A DNA stretch of 42,751 nucleotides from Thermodesulfovibrionales bacterium (GCA_020062205.1 JAGUWT010000230.1:1-42751); one strand, 5' to 3'; numbered from the stretch's first letter, positions 8,877-17,754 are shown. Numbers and translations are program-made. The notes: generated by a model from the sequence alone, not told the origin.

Positions 8877-9929
8877 ATGGAAAAAATACAAATCGGTGAC
8901 CGTATAATAACTAAAGGATGTTCTCCCTTCATTATTGCCGAAGCAGGGATCAATCATAACGGGGAACTTGAAAAAGCATTTGCCATGATTAATGCAGCAA
9001 AGGAAGCAGGTGCAGATGCAGTTAAATTTCAGACCTTTAAAGCCGAAGAATTTATTACAGACCCTGATTTACCATATACTTATGTGTCACAGGGAAAAGA
9101 GATTACCGAATCCATGCTAAAAATGTTTAAACGATATGAGTTTAACCGTGAAGAATGGTATTTAATTAAAAAAAGATGCGATGAAGAGGGGATTATGTTT
9201 TTGTCCACTCCTCAAAACCGTTCTGACCTTGATTTGCTATTGAAAATTGGAATTCCGGCCATTAAGGTTGGTTCTGATGATTTTACCAATTTACCATCGT
9301 TGAAAAGTTACTCTCAGACAAAGTTGCCGATGATTGTTTCATGTGGAATGTCTGATTTGGCTGAAGTCTATCGTGCCCTTGAAGCAGTAGGCTCTCTTGA
9401 TGGTTACCCTACTGTATTAATGCTTTGTACCAGCCAATATCCCACCCCACTACAAGACGTAAATCTGCTTAAATTAAGGACGTTAATCGATGCATTCCCT
9501 ATGGTGTTGCTCGGATTTTCCGATCATACACAGGGCAACCTCGCATCTTCGTTAGCCGTTGCTTTTGGCGCAGTAGTATTTGAAAAACATTTCACCTTAA
9601 GCCATAATTTACCAGGGCCTGACCACTGGTTCTCTGAAGACCCGGTTGGGTTAAAACAATGGGTTAATTCAATCAGGGATGCCTTTATTATGATGGGAAG
9701 TGCAGATGTGAGGCCCACGGAAGCCGAACTTAGTGCAAGAACCCTTGCACGCCGCAGCATAGTGGCGATTCGTGATATAAATAAAGGGGATTTATTAACC
9801 GATGCCAATGTCGGTTTGAGAAGGCCTGGTAATGGGCTGCCGCCTGAAATGCTCGACAAAATAATCGGTTTGAAGGCTACCTGTCGGATTTCTAAAGGGA
9901 GTCTATTGCAATTTGGTGATTTTAAATAA
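8877..9929 (+). CDS. pseI: NeuB/PseI-type nonulosonic acid synthase
   Basis: A 350-residue protein of the sialic acid synthase family. The NeuB barrel begins with FIIAEAGINHNGELEKA and includes AGADAVKFQTFKAEEF. A C-terminal SAF (antifreeze-like) domain runs from about residue 288 (ARRSIVAIRDINKGDLL) to RISKGSLLQF near the end. The family condenses phosphoenolpyruvate with a six-carbon N-acetylated sugar to form a nine-carbon 2-keto acid. PseB-, PseC- and PseG-like neighbours favour pseudaminic-type product, but the sequence alone would also fit SpsE or a neuraminate/legionaminate synthase. Its TAA shares a base with the ATG of the next gene. No truncation or missing domain is visible. Confidence 0.88.
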   Translation: MEKIQIGDRIITKGCSPFIIAEAGINHNGELEKAFAMINAAKEAGADAVKFQTFKAEEFITDPDLPYTYVSQGKEITESMLKMFKRYEFNREEWYLIKKRCDEEGIMFLSTPQNRSDLDLLLKIGIPAIKVGSDDFTNLPSLKSYSQTKLPMIVSCGMSDLAEVYRALEAVGSLDGYPTVLMLCTSQYPTPLQDVNLLKLRTLIDAFPMVLLGFSDHTQGNLASSLAVAFGAVVFEKHFTLSHNLPGPDHWFSEDPVGLKQWVNSIRDAFIMMGSADVRPTEAELSARTLARRSIVAIRDINKGDLLTDANVGLRRPGNGLPPEMLDKIIGLKATCRISKGSLLQFGDFK

Positions 9930-11386
9930 TGGATATTTCCGAATTTCAAGAGTTATTTTCGGCATTGACCGGGATTAAGAAAAACCGGTTCCACCCACTC
10001 GTATGGATAAACGGCGAGCCTGAAATCGGCGGAAATGTTTATATAGGGGGGATGTCTGAGGTGAATACAAAGGGTGCAAGTGTGGTCATCGGAGATAACT
10101 GCGACATTGCATCATTTGTCGCCATTAATTGTGCTGATACACATAAAAAATGCATTGGACTGTCGGATAAAGCAGACTGCAGGGACATAGTGCTCGAAAA
10201 CAATGTCTTTGTCGGGTCGCACAGCGTTATTAAAGGCGGGGCATACATTGGCCATCATTCAGTCATTGCGGCGGGTACGATTGTTGACGGCGTAAGAATA
10301 CCTCCATACTCTTTGGTTGCAGGAAACCCGATGCAGGTAAAAGAAGGATATTATCTAAAGCAGGCTTCTGGTATAATTCAGCATAATAAACCAACGTTAG
10401 GCGCAGAGGAAGAAAGGGCTGCTCAAAGAATAATCCGTTCGGGCTGGTTAGCACAGGGAAAGGAAGTGGAAGCATTTGAAAATGAATTTTGTAGTTCTAT
10501 TGGCTTGCCAGAAGGACACGCGGTAGCCGTTACAAACGGGACATCATCATTATTTCTTGCCCTCTGGGCACTAAAAGCACAAGGCAAAAAAGTCGCTTTT
10601 CCTGTTTATACATGCTCGAGCCTGCAGCATGCGGTAGCCATGGCCGGGGCAAAAGAGATTCTTGTGGATATTGATGGAAGGACTCCTAATATTGATCTCG
10701 AGTCGCTTGGTCAAAGTAAAGCTGATATCGCAATCGTGCCTCATATGTTTGGTTTGCCTTTGGATATATCAGATTTTAAAGGTGTAGATATAATCGAAGA
10801 TTGTGCTCAGGCACTGGGTGCATCTGTTAACAATATCCCTGTAGGATTACACGGCAAGATGGGGATATATTCTTTTTATGCCACAAAATTAATGACGAGC
10901 GGCGGACAGGGCGGTATGGTTGTATCTACGGATAAGGCTTTAGTTGATGCTATCAGGGATTACAGGGAATTTGATCAGCGGAGAGATAATATGAAAAGGT
11001 TTAACTTCCAGATGACTGATATGCAGGCTGCAGTCGGCCGCGTTCAACTTAAGAAGCTAACTGATTTTCTGAAGCGCAGGAGTGAGATATTCGAGTCTTA
11101 TCGTGAGAGCGGGCTATCCCTGCTGGATGTATCTGAAAATAATTTATCTCCGGTCCGTTTCCGAGCTGTACTATTGACTGAGCGGCCTAAAGAAGTTATT
11201 CAGGCACTGTCAAATGCAGGAATCAAGGCAATTATACCTATCGAAGATTGGGAACTTCTGGGTGAAAAAGAACTATTTCCTAATTCTTACAACATGACCC
11301 AACGGACTGTCTCGCTTCCAGTATATCCATCGCTCATAGATTACGATGTTAAAAAGGTTATTACTGTGGTGAAGAGTAGTATATGA
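9929..11386 (+). CDS. Hexapeptide acyltransferase fused to DegT-family aminotransferase
   Basis: A 485-residue fusion. Residues about 15-135 form a left-handed beta-helix acyltransferase with hexapeptide-like repeats (VVIGDNCDI, VFVGSHSVIKGGAYIG, SVIAAGTIV) ending in VAGNPMQVK. Residues about 150-485 are a DegT/DnrJ/EryC1 aminotransferase with PLP lysine K320 in YSFYATKLMTSGGQGG. These are successive activities: amination of a keto sugar and then N-acylation of the new amine, as WbpE/WbpD or PglE/PglD do as separate proteins. The frame is continuous with no stop at the join. The gene starts one base inside the preceding stop and ends in an ATGA overlap with the WbqC-like gene. The substrate is not known. 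Confidence 0.85.
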   Translation: MDISEFQELFSALTGIKKNRFHPLVWINGEPEIGGNVYIGGMSEVNTKGASVVIGDNCDIASFVAINCADTHKKCIGLSDKADCRDIVLENNVFVGSHSVIKGGAYIGHHSVIAAGTIVDGVRIPPYSLVAGNPMQVKEGYYLKQASGIIQHNKPTLGAEEERAAQRIIRSGWLAQGKEVEAFENEFCSSIGLPEGHAVAVTNGTSSLFLALWALKAQGKKVAFPVYTCSSLQHAVAMAGAKEILVDIDGRTPNIDLESLGQSKADIAIVPHMFGLPLDISDFKGVDIIEDCAQALGASVNNIPVGLHGKMGIYSFYATKLMTSGGQGGMVVSTDKALVDAIRDYREFDQRRDNMKRFNFQMTDMQAAVGRVQLKKLTDFLKRRSEIFESYRESGLSLLDVSENNLSPVRFRAVLLTERPKEVIQALSNAGIKAIIPIEDWELLGEKELFPNSYNMTQRTVSLPVYPSLIDYDVKKVITVVKSSI

Positions 11387-12111
11387 TACTGACCGCGCAT
11401 CAGCCTGTTTATCTACCCTGGCTTGGCCTGTTCCATAAGATTTCCTTAGCGGATAAATTTTGTTTTTTTGATGATGTCCAATATCAACCGAAAGATTGGA
11501 ATAACAGGAATAAAATAAAATTCAATAACGGTACATCAGGCTGGCTAACAGTCCCTGTGCTCAGGAAATCATATCTTGAACGTTCGTATCTTGAGATTGA
11601 AATAAATAATCAACTGCCATGGCAGCGGAAACACTGGAAGTCCATAGAATTAAACTACCGGGAGGCTTCCTATTTCGGGTTGTATGAAAAGGAGTTGAAG
11701 AAATTTTATGAAGTGAAATGGCAGTTTCTTTCTGAGCTAAACTACGAGATGCTTCTGTTTTTCTTAGAAAAGCTAAATATTTCTATACTGGTAGTTAGGA
11801 TGAAAGACTATGACTTTAAGGGTCATAAGTCCGAGCTTGTTCTGGATATGTGCAGGCAGTTAGGGGCGGATATTTATATCTTCGGTGAAAAGGGAAAGGA
11901 CTATGCGGATGTAGAGGGGTTTCATGCTGCAGGCATCACACCTCTGTTTCAGGATTACCGTCACCCTACCTATCCTCAAATGCACGGTGAATTTATCCCT
12001 TATCTCTCAATCATTGACTTGCTTTTTAATTGCGGCTCTGAAAGTCTATCTATACTTACGGCGAATAACCTTCGCAGGAGTGATTTATTTGAGCATTCAA
12101 TCAAGCTTTGA
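11383..12111 (+). CDS. WbqC-like family protein
   Basis: A 242-residue protein matching the WbqC family: it opens with MILTAHQPVYLPWLGLFHKI and continues with FFDDVQYQPKDWNNRNKIK, the conserved start of this family. WbqC-like proteins occur widely in O-antigen clusters. I know of no reaction that sequence alone would assign here, though proposals centre on adding amino acid or acyl groups to amino sugars. It is coupled to the preceding aminotransferase by ATGA overlap. Its 3' end overlaps the following methyltransferase by 23 bases if the TTG start at 12089 is right. Length is normal for the family. Confidence 0.8.
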   Translation: MILTAHQPVYLPWLGLFHKISLADKFCFFDDVQYQPKDWNNRNKIKFNNGTSGWLTVPVLRKSYLERSYLEIEINNQLPWQRKHWKSIELNYREASYFGLYEKELKKFYEVKWQFLSELNYEMLLFFLEKLNISILVVRMKDYDFKGHKSELVLDMCRQLGADIYIFGEKGKDYADVEGFHAAGITPLFQDYRHPTYPQMHGEFIPYLSIIDLLFNCGSESLSILTANNLRRSDLFEHSIKL

Positions 12112-12784
12112 CAGAAAGTGGGAGGAAAATGTTTATAGTCAGGGTAAGCAATTAAACAGATACCCTTTTTCTGATTTAGTCTCCTATGTTATGAGACTCT
12201 ATGCAGAACGGCTCAGGTCTGGAGAGGCATTAAGGGCATTGGAATTAGGTTTTGGCGGAGGAAATAATATTGTTTTTTTGGCTACCGAGGGGTTTGAGAC
12301 CTGGGGGATTGAAGGTTCCCCTTCCGCACATGCATTTGCGAGTGCTCGGATGAAGGAAAAAAGGATTAATACCGAATTGACTGTCGGCGATTTTGTCAGA
12401 TTGCCTTACGATAATGAATTTTTTGATCTCGTTATTGACCGGGAGGCTGTTTATTGCAACATGCCTTCTGCAATTAAAAAAATAATTCGGGAGGTTGTTC
12501 GAGTTTTAAAAAAAGGAGGTCGTTTTTTGACTTTCATGTATTCACTTGAGCATGGAAGCAGGCTTTCCGATGGTGGAAAGCTTATAGACGTAAACACTTA
12601 CAACGATTTTGTGCAGGGCAATTTTGCTGGCACAGGAATAACACATTTTTTTTCGGAAAAGGAAATTCTCAATTACCTTAAGGATTTCGAGATAGAATTT
12701 ATGAAACATCTTCGTGTAGATAGTCTTATCCCATACAAAAGAAATGAGTATGCAGAATATCACACGTGCGCACGTAAAAGATAA
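12089..12784 (+). CDS. Class I SAM-dependent methyltransferase
   Basis: About 231 residues with motif I ALELGFGGGNNIVFLA, motif II-like acidic residue in WGIEGSP, and IIREVVRVLKKGGRFLTF as the later conserved segment. The frame is open back to 11924, but that part lies wholly inside the WbqC-like gene and looks non-natural. I chose TTG 12089 because GGAG at 12077-12080 sits eight bases upstream and the protein then begins just before the conserved SFDRKWEENVYSQG. GTG 12080 is a weaker option. It probably methylates a sugar intermediate or a sugar hydroxyl or amine in this cluster; the acceptor cannot be read from sequence. Confidence 0.8.
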   Translation: MSIQSSFDRKWEENVYSQGKQLNRYPFSDLVSYVMRLYAERLRSGEALRALELGFGGGNNIVFLATEGFETWGIEGSPSAHAFASARMKEKRINTELTVGDFVRLPYDNEFFDLVIDREAVYCNMPSAIKKIIREVVRVLKKGGRFLTFMYSLEHGSRLSDGGKLIDVNTYNDFVQGNFAGTGITHFFSEKEILNYLKDFEIEFMKHLRVDSLIPYKRNEYAEYHTCARKR

Positions 12785-12800
12785 AAAATAGGAGGGGATA

Positions 12801-13553
12801 TTGAATCCTGTTATTTCAAGGACTGAAAAAGAGAAAGACTACCGTGCCAAGATGGAGAGGTTTTTCATGGATGCAAGTGGCACCATATCCGATAAGCTTA
12901 GTAATTTTGCAAGGTTCGTTAGCAGGCAGGACATAGCGCTTTTTCTTTTTAAATACGAGTTATACAAGAGGATACTCGAGGTTCACGGCTCCATCCTTGA
13001 ATTCGGGGTGTATCGTGGCGGTGGAAGCTTTACCTTTGCCCAGTTAAGCGCTATCCTTGAGCCTTACAATTACCAGAGGAGGATAATAGGTTTTGACACT
13101 TTTGAGGGTTTCCCCTCTGTCTCAGAAAATGACCTTCTTTCAGACCCCAACCTGAGCCCCAAGAAAGGAGATTTTTACACCTCAGAAAATTTCTACGAAG
13201 AATTGAGTGAGAATATCAAACTTTTTGACATGAACCGTTTCCTGAACCATATTGAAAAGATATCATTCGTAAAGGGCGATATAAACAAGACGCTCCCGGA
13301 CTTCCTCGAAAAAAACAGGCACATTGTAGTATCACTGGCGTATTTTGACCTTGACATCTATCAGCCTACGAAAAAGGCGCTTGAACTCATATTTCACAGA
13401 ATCCCAAAAGGCGGAATTATTGCTTTTGACGAATTGAACAACCCGCTTTGGCCCGGAGAGACACAGGCAGTAATAGAGACGATTGGAATTAATAATATCC
13501 GTTTGCAGAAATTTACCTTTGAACCCTGCAGGAGTTACTGCGTAATCGAATAA
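12801..13553 (+). CDS. TylF/MycF-like O-methyltransferase
   Basis: A 250-residue protein of the macrocin O-methyltransferase (TylF) family. Its features are ILEFGVYRGGGSFTFAQL (SAM-binding), GFDTFEGFP and AYFDLDIYQPTKKALELI, the last carrying the metal-binding acidic residues of this family. TylF-type enzymes methylate sugar hydroxyls, classically on deoxysugars of macrolides, and homologues occur in surface glycan clusters. The start is TTG 12801 with a strong GGAGGGG at 12791-12797. The next gene starts two bases after its stop. Together with the preceding methyltransferase it suggests at least one O-methylated sugar in the final glycan. Confidence 0.85.
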   Translation: MNPVISRTEKEKDYRAKMERFFMDASGTISDKLSNFARFVSRQDIALFLFKYELYKRILEVHGSILEFGVYRGGGSFTFAQLSAILEPYNYQRRIIGFDTFEGFPSVSENDLLSDPNLSPKKGDFYTSENFYEELSENIKLFDMNRFLNHIEKISFVKGDINKTLPDFLEKNRHIVVSLAYFDLDIYQPTKKALELIFHRIPKGGIIAFDELNNPLWPGETQAVIETIGINNIRLQKFTFEPCRSYCVIE

Positions 13554-13554
13554 A

Positions 13555-14259
13555 ATGGAGAAGGCAAATAGAAAAAGTTCAATCTTAGTTGTGGCAGCAC
13601 ATCCCGATGACGAAATCCTTGGATGTGGGGGGACCATGGCTCTTCACTCCATGAAAGGTGATGAGGTATATGTGCTTATCTTAGGGGAGGGAGTAACTTC
13701 AAGGGATGTAAAGAGGGACAGAAAGAAGAGGGATAAGGAAATTAAGGAATTAAGAAGGGATATAGAAGCGGCTAATAAAATAGTGGGGACTAAGAGGACT
13801 TTTTTATATGACTTCCCTGACAACAGGTTCGACAGCGTGCCTTTGCTTGATATTATTAAAGTAATTGAAAAAGTAAAAAATGAAGTAATACCAGATATTG
13901 TCTATACCCACCACCACGGCGATTTAAATATTGACCACCGGCTAACATTCCATGCAGTCCTAACAGCTTGCAGACCGTTAAAAGGGGAATCTGTAAAGGA
14001 AATCTATTCCTTTGAAGTGCCTTCTTCAACCGAATGGTCGCCAGATAACAGCAAATATTTCATGCCGAATTATTTTGTAAATATTAAAGATACATTTCAG
14101 GAAAAAATAAAAGCTATGAAAGCTTATACGAGCGAGATTCGCGATTTTCCACATCCACGCTCTGCAAGGGCTTTAGAAATTTTGGCTTGTAATAGAGGAA
14201 TAAGTGTTGGTCTTGAGTATGCAGAGGCGTTTGAAGTGATACGGCAAGTACGCGGTTAA
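13555..14259 (+). CDS. PIG-L/LmbE family deacetylase
   Basis: A 234-residue zinc-dependent N-deacetylase-like protein. The metal and catalytic motif AHPDDE is at residues 15-20 and is followed by LGCGGT; the second metal region is THHHGDLNIDHR. Family members remove acetyl from GlcNAc-type substrates (PIG-L, MshB, BshB). In this cluster, de-N-acetylation would free an amine for the unusual acyl groups that the GNAT, AAC(3)-type and acyl-AMP ligase/ACP genes downstream could supply; that link is inference. The ATG is one base after the stop of the TylF-like gene. No signal peptide is seen, so it should act in the cytoplasm on a soluble or nucleotide-linked substrate. Confidence 0.88.
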   Translation: MEKANRKSSILVVAAHPDDEILGCGGTMALHSMKGDEVYVLILGEGVTSRDVKRDRKKRDKEIKELRRDIEAANKIVGTKRTFLYDFPDNRFDSVPLLDIIKVIEKVKNEVIPDIVYTHHHGDLNIDHRLTFHAVLTACRPLKGESVKEIYSFEVPSSTEWSPDNSKYFMPNYFVNIKDTFQEKIKAMKAYTSEIRDFPHPRSARALEILACNRGISVGLEYAEAFEVIRQVRG

Positions 14260-14285
14260 AGCCAACTCTAAATTTAGATCAGAAA

Positions 14286-14870
14286 ATGAATGACAAAGTA
14301 TCTAAGAAAATTTTTTCAAGCAAGGCTTTTTTGGTAGGAAAAAGATTATATTTAAGACCATTGCTAAAATCTGACATAACGAAAAGATATTTATCCTGGC
14401 TCAATGATGCGGAGGTAACGAGATATATTGAAACTGGATTATTTCCTGTTACAGAAAAAGACCTCGAAGAGTTCTATAAAAAAATAAGGGTTAGTAAAAC
14501 GGATATTATGTTTGCTATTATTGACAAAAAGCATGATTTGCACATCGGCAATATAAAATTGGGGGGTATTAAATGGGTGCACCGCTTTGCTGATTTAGGG
14601 ATTATGATTGGTGATAAAGCGTACTGGGGGAGAGGTTATGGAGAAGAAGCATGCAGATTATTACTTGGATATGCCTTTAACAGGTTAAATTTAAATAAGG
14701 TTACGTTGGGTTCTTATGCAACCAATTTAGCAGCGTTGAAAACCTATAAAAAAGTTGGTTTTAAAATTGAAGGTAGGATAAAGAAGTTGTTGAGTATTGA
14801 TGGGAAATATGTTGACCATGTTCTGATGGGAATTCTGCAGAGTGAATACAATAAAAAAGCCTTTAAATAA
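14286..14870 (+). CDS. GNAT N-acetyltransferase, PseH-like candidate
   Basis: A 194-residue GNAT protein of the RimJ/RimL-like group. It has GKRLYLRPLLKSD at the start, DLGIMIGDKAYWGRGYGEEA with the acetyl-CoA-binding R-G-x-G loop, and NLAALKTYKKVGFKIEG near the end. PseH, which N-acetylates UDP-4-amino-4,6-dideoxy-L-AltNAc in pseudaminic acid synthesis, belongs to the same group and has similar length. As the only plain GNAT in a cluster that otherwise holds the PseB, C, G and I steps, it is the best PseH candidate, though the hexapeptide acyltransferase fusion at 9929 could do this step instead. ATG 14286 has only a weak ribosome site. Confidence 0.75.
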   Translation: MNDKVSKKIFSSKAFLVGKRLYLRPLLKSDITKRYLSWLNDAEVTRYIETGLFPVTEKDLEEFYKKIRVSKTDIMFAIIDKKHDLHIGNIKLGGIKWVHRFADLGIMIGDKAYWGRGYGEEACRLLLGYAFNRLNLNKVTLGSYATNLAALKTYKKVGFKIEGRIKKLLSIDGKYVDHVLMGILQSEYNKKAFK

Positions 14871-14891
14871 AACAGTAACAGGAGATATTCT

Positions 14892-16223
14892 TTGGACCAC
14901 AATGCTGTAATGTCCTTCATGCGGCGGCATTATCTTAAAAATAGAACCATAGTTTCTAAAGATATTACGGGAATCATTGAAGATGTAGCTACATACATTG
15001 GCATTGAACCAGTATTGCACCGCTATCCAACAGGAAACGAGTATTCTACATGGGATATCCCACCTCGATGGGATGTGCGTGAGGCATGGCTTAAAGACGA
15101 AGATGGCAATATTATTGCAAGCTATGAAGATCACCCCCTTTTTCTTGCCCCGTATTCGATACCTTTCCATGGAGTTGTGACGTTTGAAGGTTTAAAGGAT
15201 CATGTCAGCACCCATCCGACGCTTCGAGATGCCTTTTTCTATGAGCATAGGCTTGCCTACAACTCGCGATTAAGACTTAAGGACTGGAGAATAAGTCTGC
15301 CGGCCGATCTTCTCGACCGACTTAATCCAATGGGTAGGTACGAGGTGTGTATTGATGTTGAAGTTGAGCCGGGTGAGATGCTTGTTGCCGAGTTTGTGCT
15401 ACCGGGCAAAAGCGAGGATGTAGTAGCCCTGCTTGCTGACTATTGCCATCCCGGACAAGTCAACGATAGCTTTTCAGGAATCGTGACGTTCATGGATGTC
15501 CTCAAAGAATTAAAGGAAAGACCGTCACGGAACTTCACATACAGTCTGATGCTTTTCCCAGAGACTATCGGGTCATCAGTCATGCTTGCTTCAAATCCTG
15601 AACGTATTCCAAAAATTAAAGGTGCTATTTTTTGTGAGATGGTCGCATGGGGTGCTCAATGGGCAATAAAAAAAACGTTCACCGGCGATACGTACATGGA
15701 TATGCTGGCTGGCGTCCTCTGCCTCGAAATGCCTGAGATCAAAACAATAAGCTTTGACGATGGAGCCGGAAATGATGAAATAGTATTTGACTGGGCTGGA
15801 ATTCCTGCAATATCGCTTCAACGATATCCTTACGAAGAATATCACTCAAGCGAAGACAGCCCCGAAAAGATCGATATGGAAAGCATGAAGCGCGCCATTG
15901 AAATCATTCTTAAAATGATAGATGTTATCGAAAACGACCGTATCTGGTGCTGCGTGCACCCAGTTCCTTTTTATATGTCGCGGTTTGATCTTTATAATGA
16001 TGCTGTTTCTGTCTGGCAAGACCACTTGTTCTTCCGCAACATTCTCTTCAATCTGAACGGGTACAAAAGTATTCTTGAGATAGCGAATAAACTCGGAAGA
16101 CAATTCGATAAAACACTAGGAATAATAAAGGCAATGGAAAAATATGGATTGGTAAGATCAGGTGAATTGGGATTAATAGTCGCGTCAAGAAAGCAGAGAT
16201 ATAGGCGGCTTAAAAAAGCATAA
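14892..16223 (+). CDS. DUF4910 aminopeptidase-like zinc protein
   Basis: A 443-residue protein resembling the DUF4910 aminopeptidase-like family that recurs in polysaccharide clusters. The M28-like zinc site appears complete: H186 and D192 in CHPGQVNDSFSG, E224 in LFPETIGS, and H318 in YHSSEDSPEKI. The last 80 residues resemble a small winged-helix domain (ILEIANKLGRQFDKTLGIIKAMEKYGLV). TTG 14892 was chosen because GGAG lies at 14881-14884, seven bases upstream. There is no signal peptide, so it is cytoplasmic. A role in cleaving an amide from a sugar or carrier is possible; I know of no established reaction for such proteins in these clusters. Confidence 0.75.
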   Translation: MDHNAVMSFMRRHYLKNRTIVSKDITGIIEDVATYIGIEPVLHRYPTGNEYSTWDIPPRWDVREAWLKDEDGNIIASYEDHPLFLAPYSIPFHGVVTFEGLKDHVSTHPTLRDAFFYEHRLAYNSRLRLKDWRISLPADLLDRLNPMGRYEVCIDVEVEPGEMLVAEFVLPGKSEDVVALLADYCHPGQVNDSFSGIVTFMDVLKELKERPSRNFTYSLMLFPETIGSSVMLASNPERIPKIKGAIFCEMVAWGAQWAIKKTFTGDTYMDMLAGVLCLEMPEIKTISFDDGAGNDEIVFDWAGIPAISLQRYPYEEYHSSEDSPEKIDMESMKRAIEIILKMIDVIENDRIWCCVHPVPFYMSRFDLYNDAVSVWQDHLFFRNILFNLNGYKSILEIANKLGRQFDKTLGIIKAMEKYGLVRSGELGLIVASRKQRYRRLKKA

Positions 16224-16245
16224 TCAGTTATTTAAGGAGTTGAAG

Positions 16246-17754
16246 ATGAAAGTTTTAGGCATATCAGGAAGTTTAAGAAATTTACGCTTTGGAAAAGGAT
16301 CCGATTTATTAGTTTCAGAAATAAAAAAAATTGCTACAAAAGATAACCTTCTTGAGTATTTAAAAGAACAAGGGAACTTATGTTTAAGTTTATTTATAGA
16401 ATCAGGCAGAAAAATGGGAAAACCTTTCAATCAGTTATATGAGAAGTTAAAAAAAACTGGCGGCAATTACGGGTTAAGCAACAGTGAGATTGCCCTTGCT
16501 ACGGGGCTATGGGGTGTAAACCAAAATGGGGTAGACATTGAACATGTAAGCTTGACCGAATTTTTAGAGAGGAATCAAAACAAAACCGTTGGACGCGAAC
16601 AAATTTTACAAAGAGTACAAGAAGCAGATGGCATTTTGGTTTCTGGACCTGTTTATTTTGGTGACCGCAGTTCACTGATTTATGATTTCCTGCGGTTGCT
16701 CAAGTTGGAGCCACAGATTGTAAAAAACAAGGTTTATGCCGGAATTGCTGTTGGAGCTAAGCGGAATGGCGGACAGGAAACAACACTTATTTATCAGATG
16801 ATGGATTTTATTAATATTGGCATGATTGCTGTAGGAAACGATTTGAATACGACAGCCCAGTACGGCGGGACAGGAGTTGCAGGTGATGTCGGTACTATGG
16901 CAAATGATAGCATTGGATTAGAAACTGCTATTGGCACAGGTAATCGTATAGGGGATGTGGTCAATCTAATATCCACTGCTGGAAAATTACATCTAAAGGA
17001 TAAGCCTCGCATAGGTGTATTTATACTACAAGATTGTGAAGAAACCGCCTTGAGAAAAATAAAAAATGTGGTGGAAAAGTATGAGATTTTCAATAAAGCC
17101 GATTTTAAATTTTTTCATTTACCAAAAGAAAAGATAAATAGATGTATAGCCTGCGATAATTGTCCAGCCTTTATTGACGATGACGAAGTTTATAACTGCA
17201 TCAATCAGAGAAAAGATGACCTTTTCAAAAAAATCCATAAGGAAATAATCGGCCTTGATGGAATACTTCTAGGCGGATACTCTACAAATGACTTTACCAA
17301 AATTTATTCTGTATACCAAACGTTTATTGAGAGAACCCGTTACTTAAGAAGAAGTGACTATCAATTTTCAAACCTCTTGGTAGCGCCTTTAGTTGTGGAA
17401 GAAGTTACAAGTCGGGAAAATCTAAGCATACGTATCATAACCTCGATGATACGTCATCATACTATTATGTTTAGGCCTTTAGTTTTGCAGCTAAAAGATG
17501 GTCAGGAGATCACAGAAAATTTATTCGTTGCTGATTTGTGCTCATACATAGAACTTGCTGGTTCAATTACGGCTGGAAGAATATTAAAATATGCAAGTAA
17601 GTTGGTCAAAAAGACGTATAATCCGTATGGTTATACTCTTAGATCAAGCAGGGACATGGAACAGTCCACTATCGAAAAAAAGCAGAAGGTTATGGAAAAT
17701 CGAAAGCACCGGTTTGAAGCGATGTTAGAAAAAAGAGTTGAGGGACACCAATGA
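16246..17754 (+). CDS. Tandem flavodoxin-fold NAD(P)H:FMN oxidoreductase-like protein
   Basis: About 502 residues with two flavodoxin-like halves. The first begins MKVLGISGSLRNLRFGKGS, the phosphate-binding loop of NADPH-dependent FMN reductases, and has DGILVSGPVYFGDRSSLIYDF, the flavin-ring region. The second begins IGVFILQDC, contains a cysteine motif C300-x2-C303-x2-C306 (CIACDNC) and repeats the pattern in DGILLGGYSTNDFTKIYSVY. Two such domains in one chain are unusual, and the second looks partly degenerate. ATG 16246 is preferred to TTG 16240 because AAGGAG at 16234-16239 directly abuts the TTG. It overlaps the acyl-AMP ligase by ATGA, so it probably supplies a redox step to the same acyl-modification pathway. 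Confidence 0.75.
   Translation: MKVLGISGSLRNLRFGKGSDLLVSEIKKIATKDNLLEYLKEQGNLCLSLFIESGRKMGKPFNQLYEKLKKTGGNYGLSNSEIALATGLWGVNQNGVDIEHVSLTEFLERNQNKTVGREQILQRVQEADGILVSGPVYFGDRSSLIYDFLRLLKLEPQIVKNKVYAGIAVGAKRNGGQETTLIYQMMDFINIGMIAVGNDLNTTAQYGGTGVAGDVGTMANDSIGLETAIGTGNRIGDVVNLISTAGKLHLKDKPRIGVFILQDCEETALRKIKNVVEKYEIFNKADFKFFHLPKEKINRCIACDNCPAFIDDDEVYNCINQRKDDLFKKIHKEIIGLDGILLGGYSTNDFTKIYSVYQTFIERTRYLRRSDYQFSNLLVAPLVVEEVTSRENLSIRIITSMIRHHTIMFRPLVLQLKDGQEITENLFVADLCSYIELAGSITAGRILKYASKLVKKTYNPYGYTLRSSRDMEQSTIEKKQKVMENRKHRFEAMLEKRVEGHQ

Noticed and set aside
9524..9949. 141-codon reverse-strand open frame across the NeuB-type gene
   Set aside because: It mirrors the SAF-domain coding region, is low in recognisable structure and has no start context.
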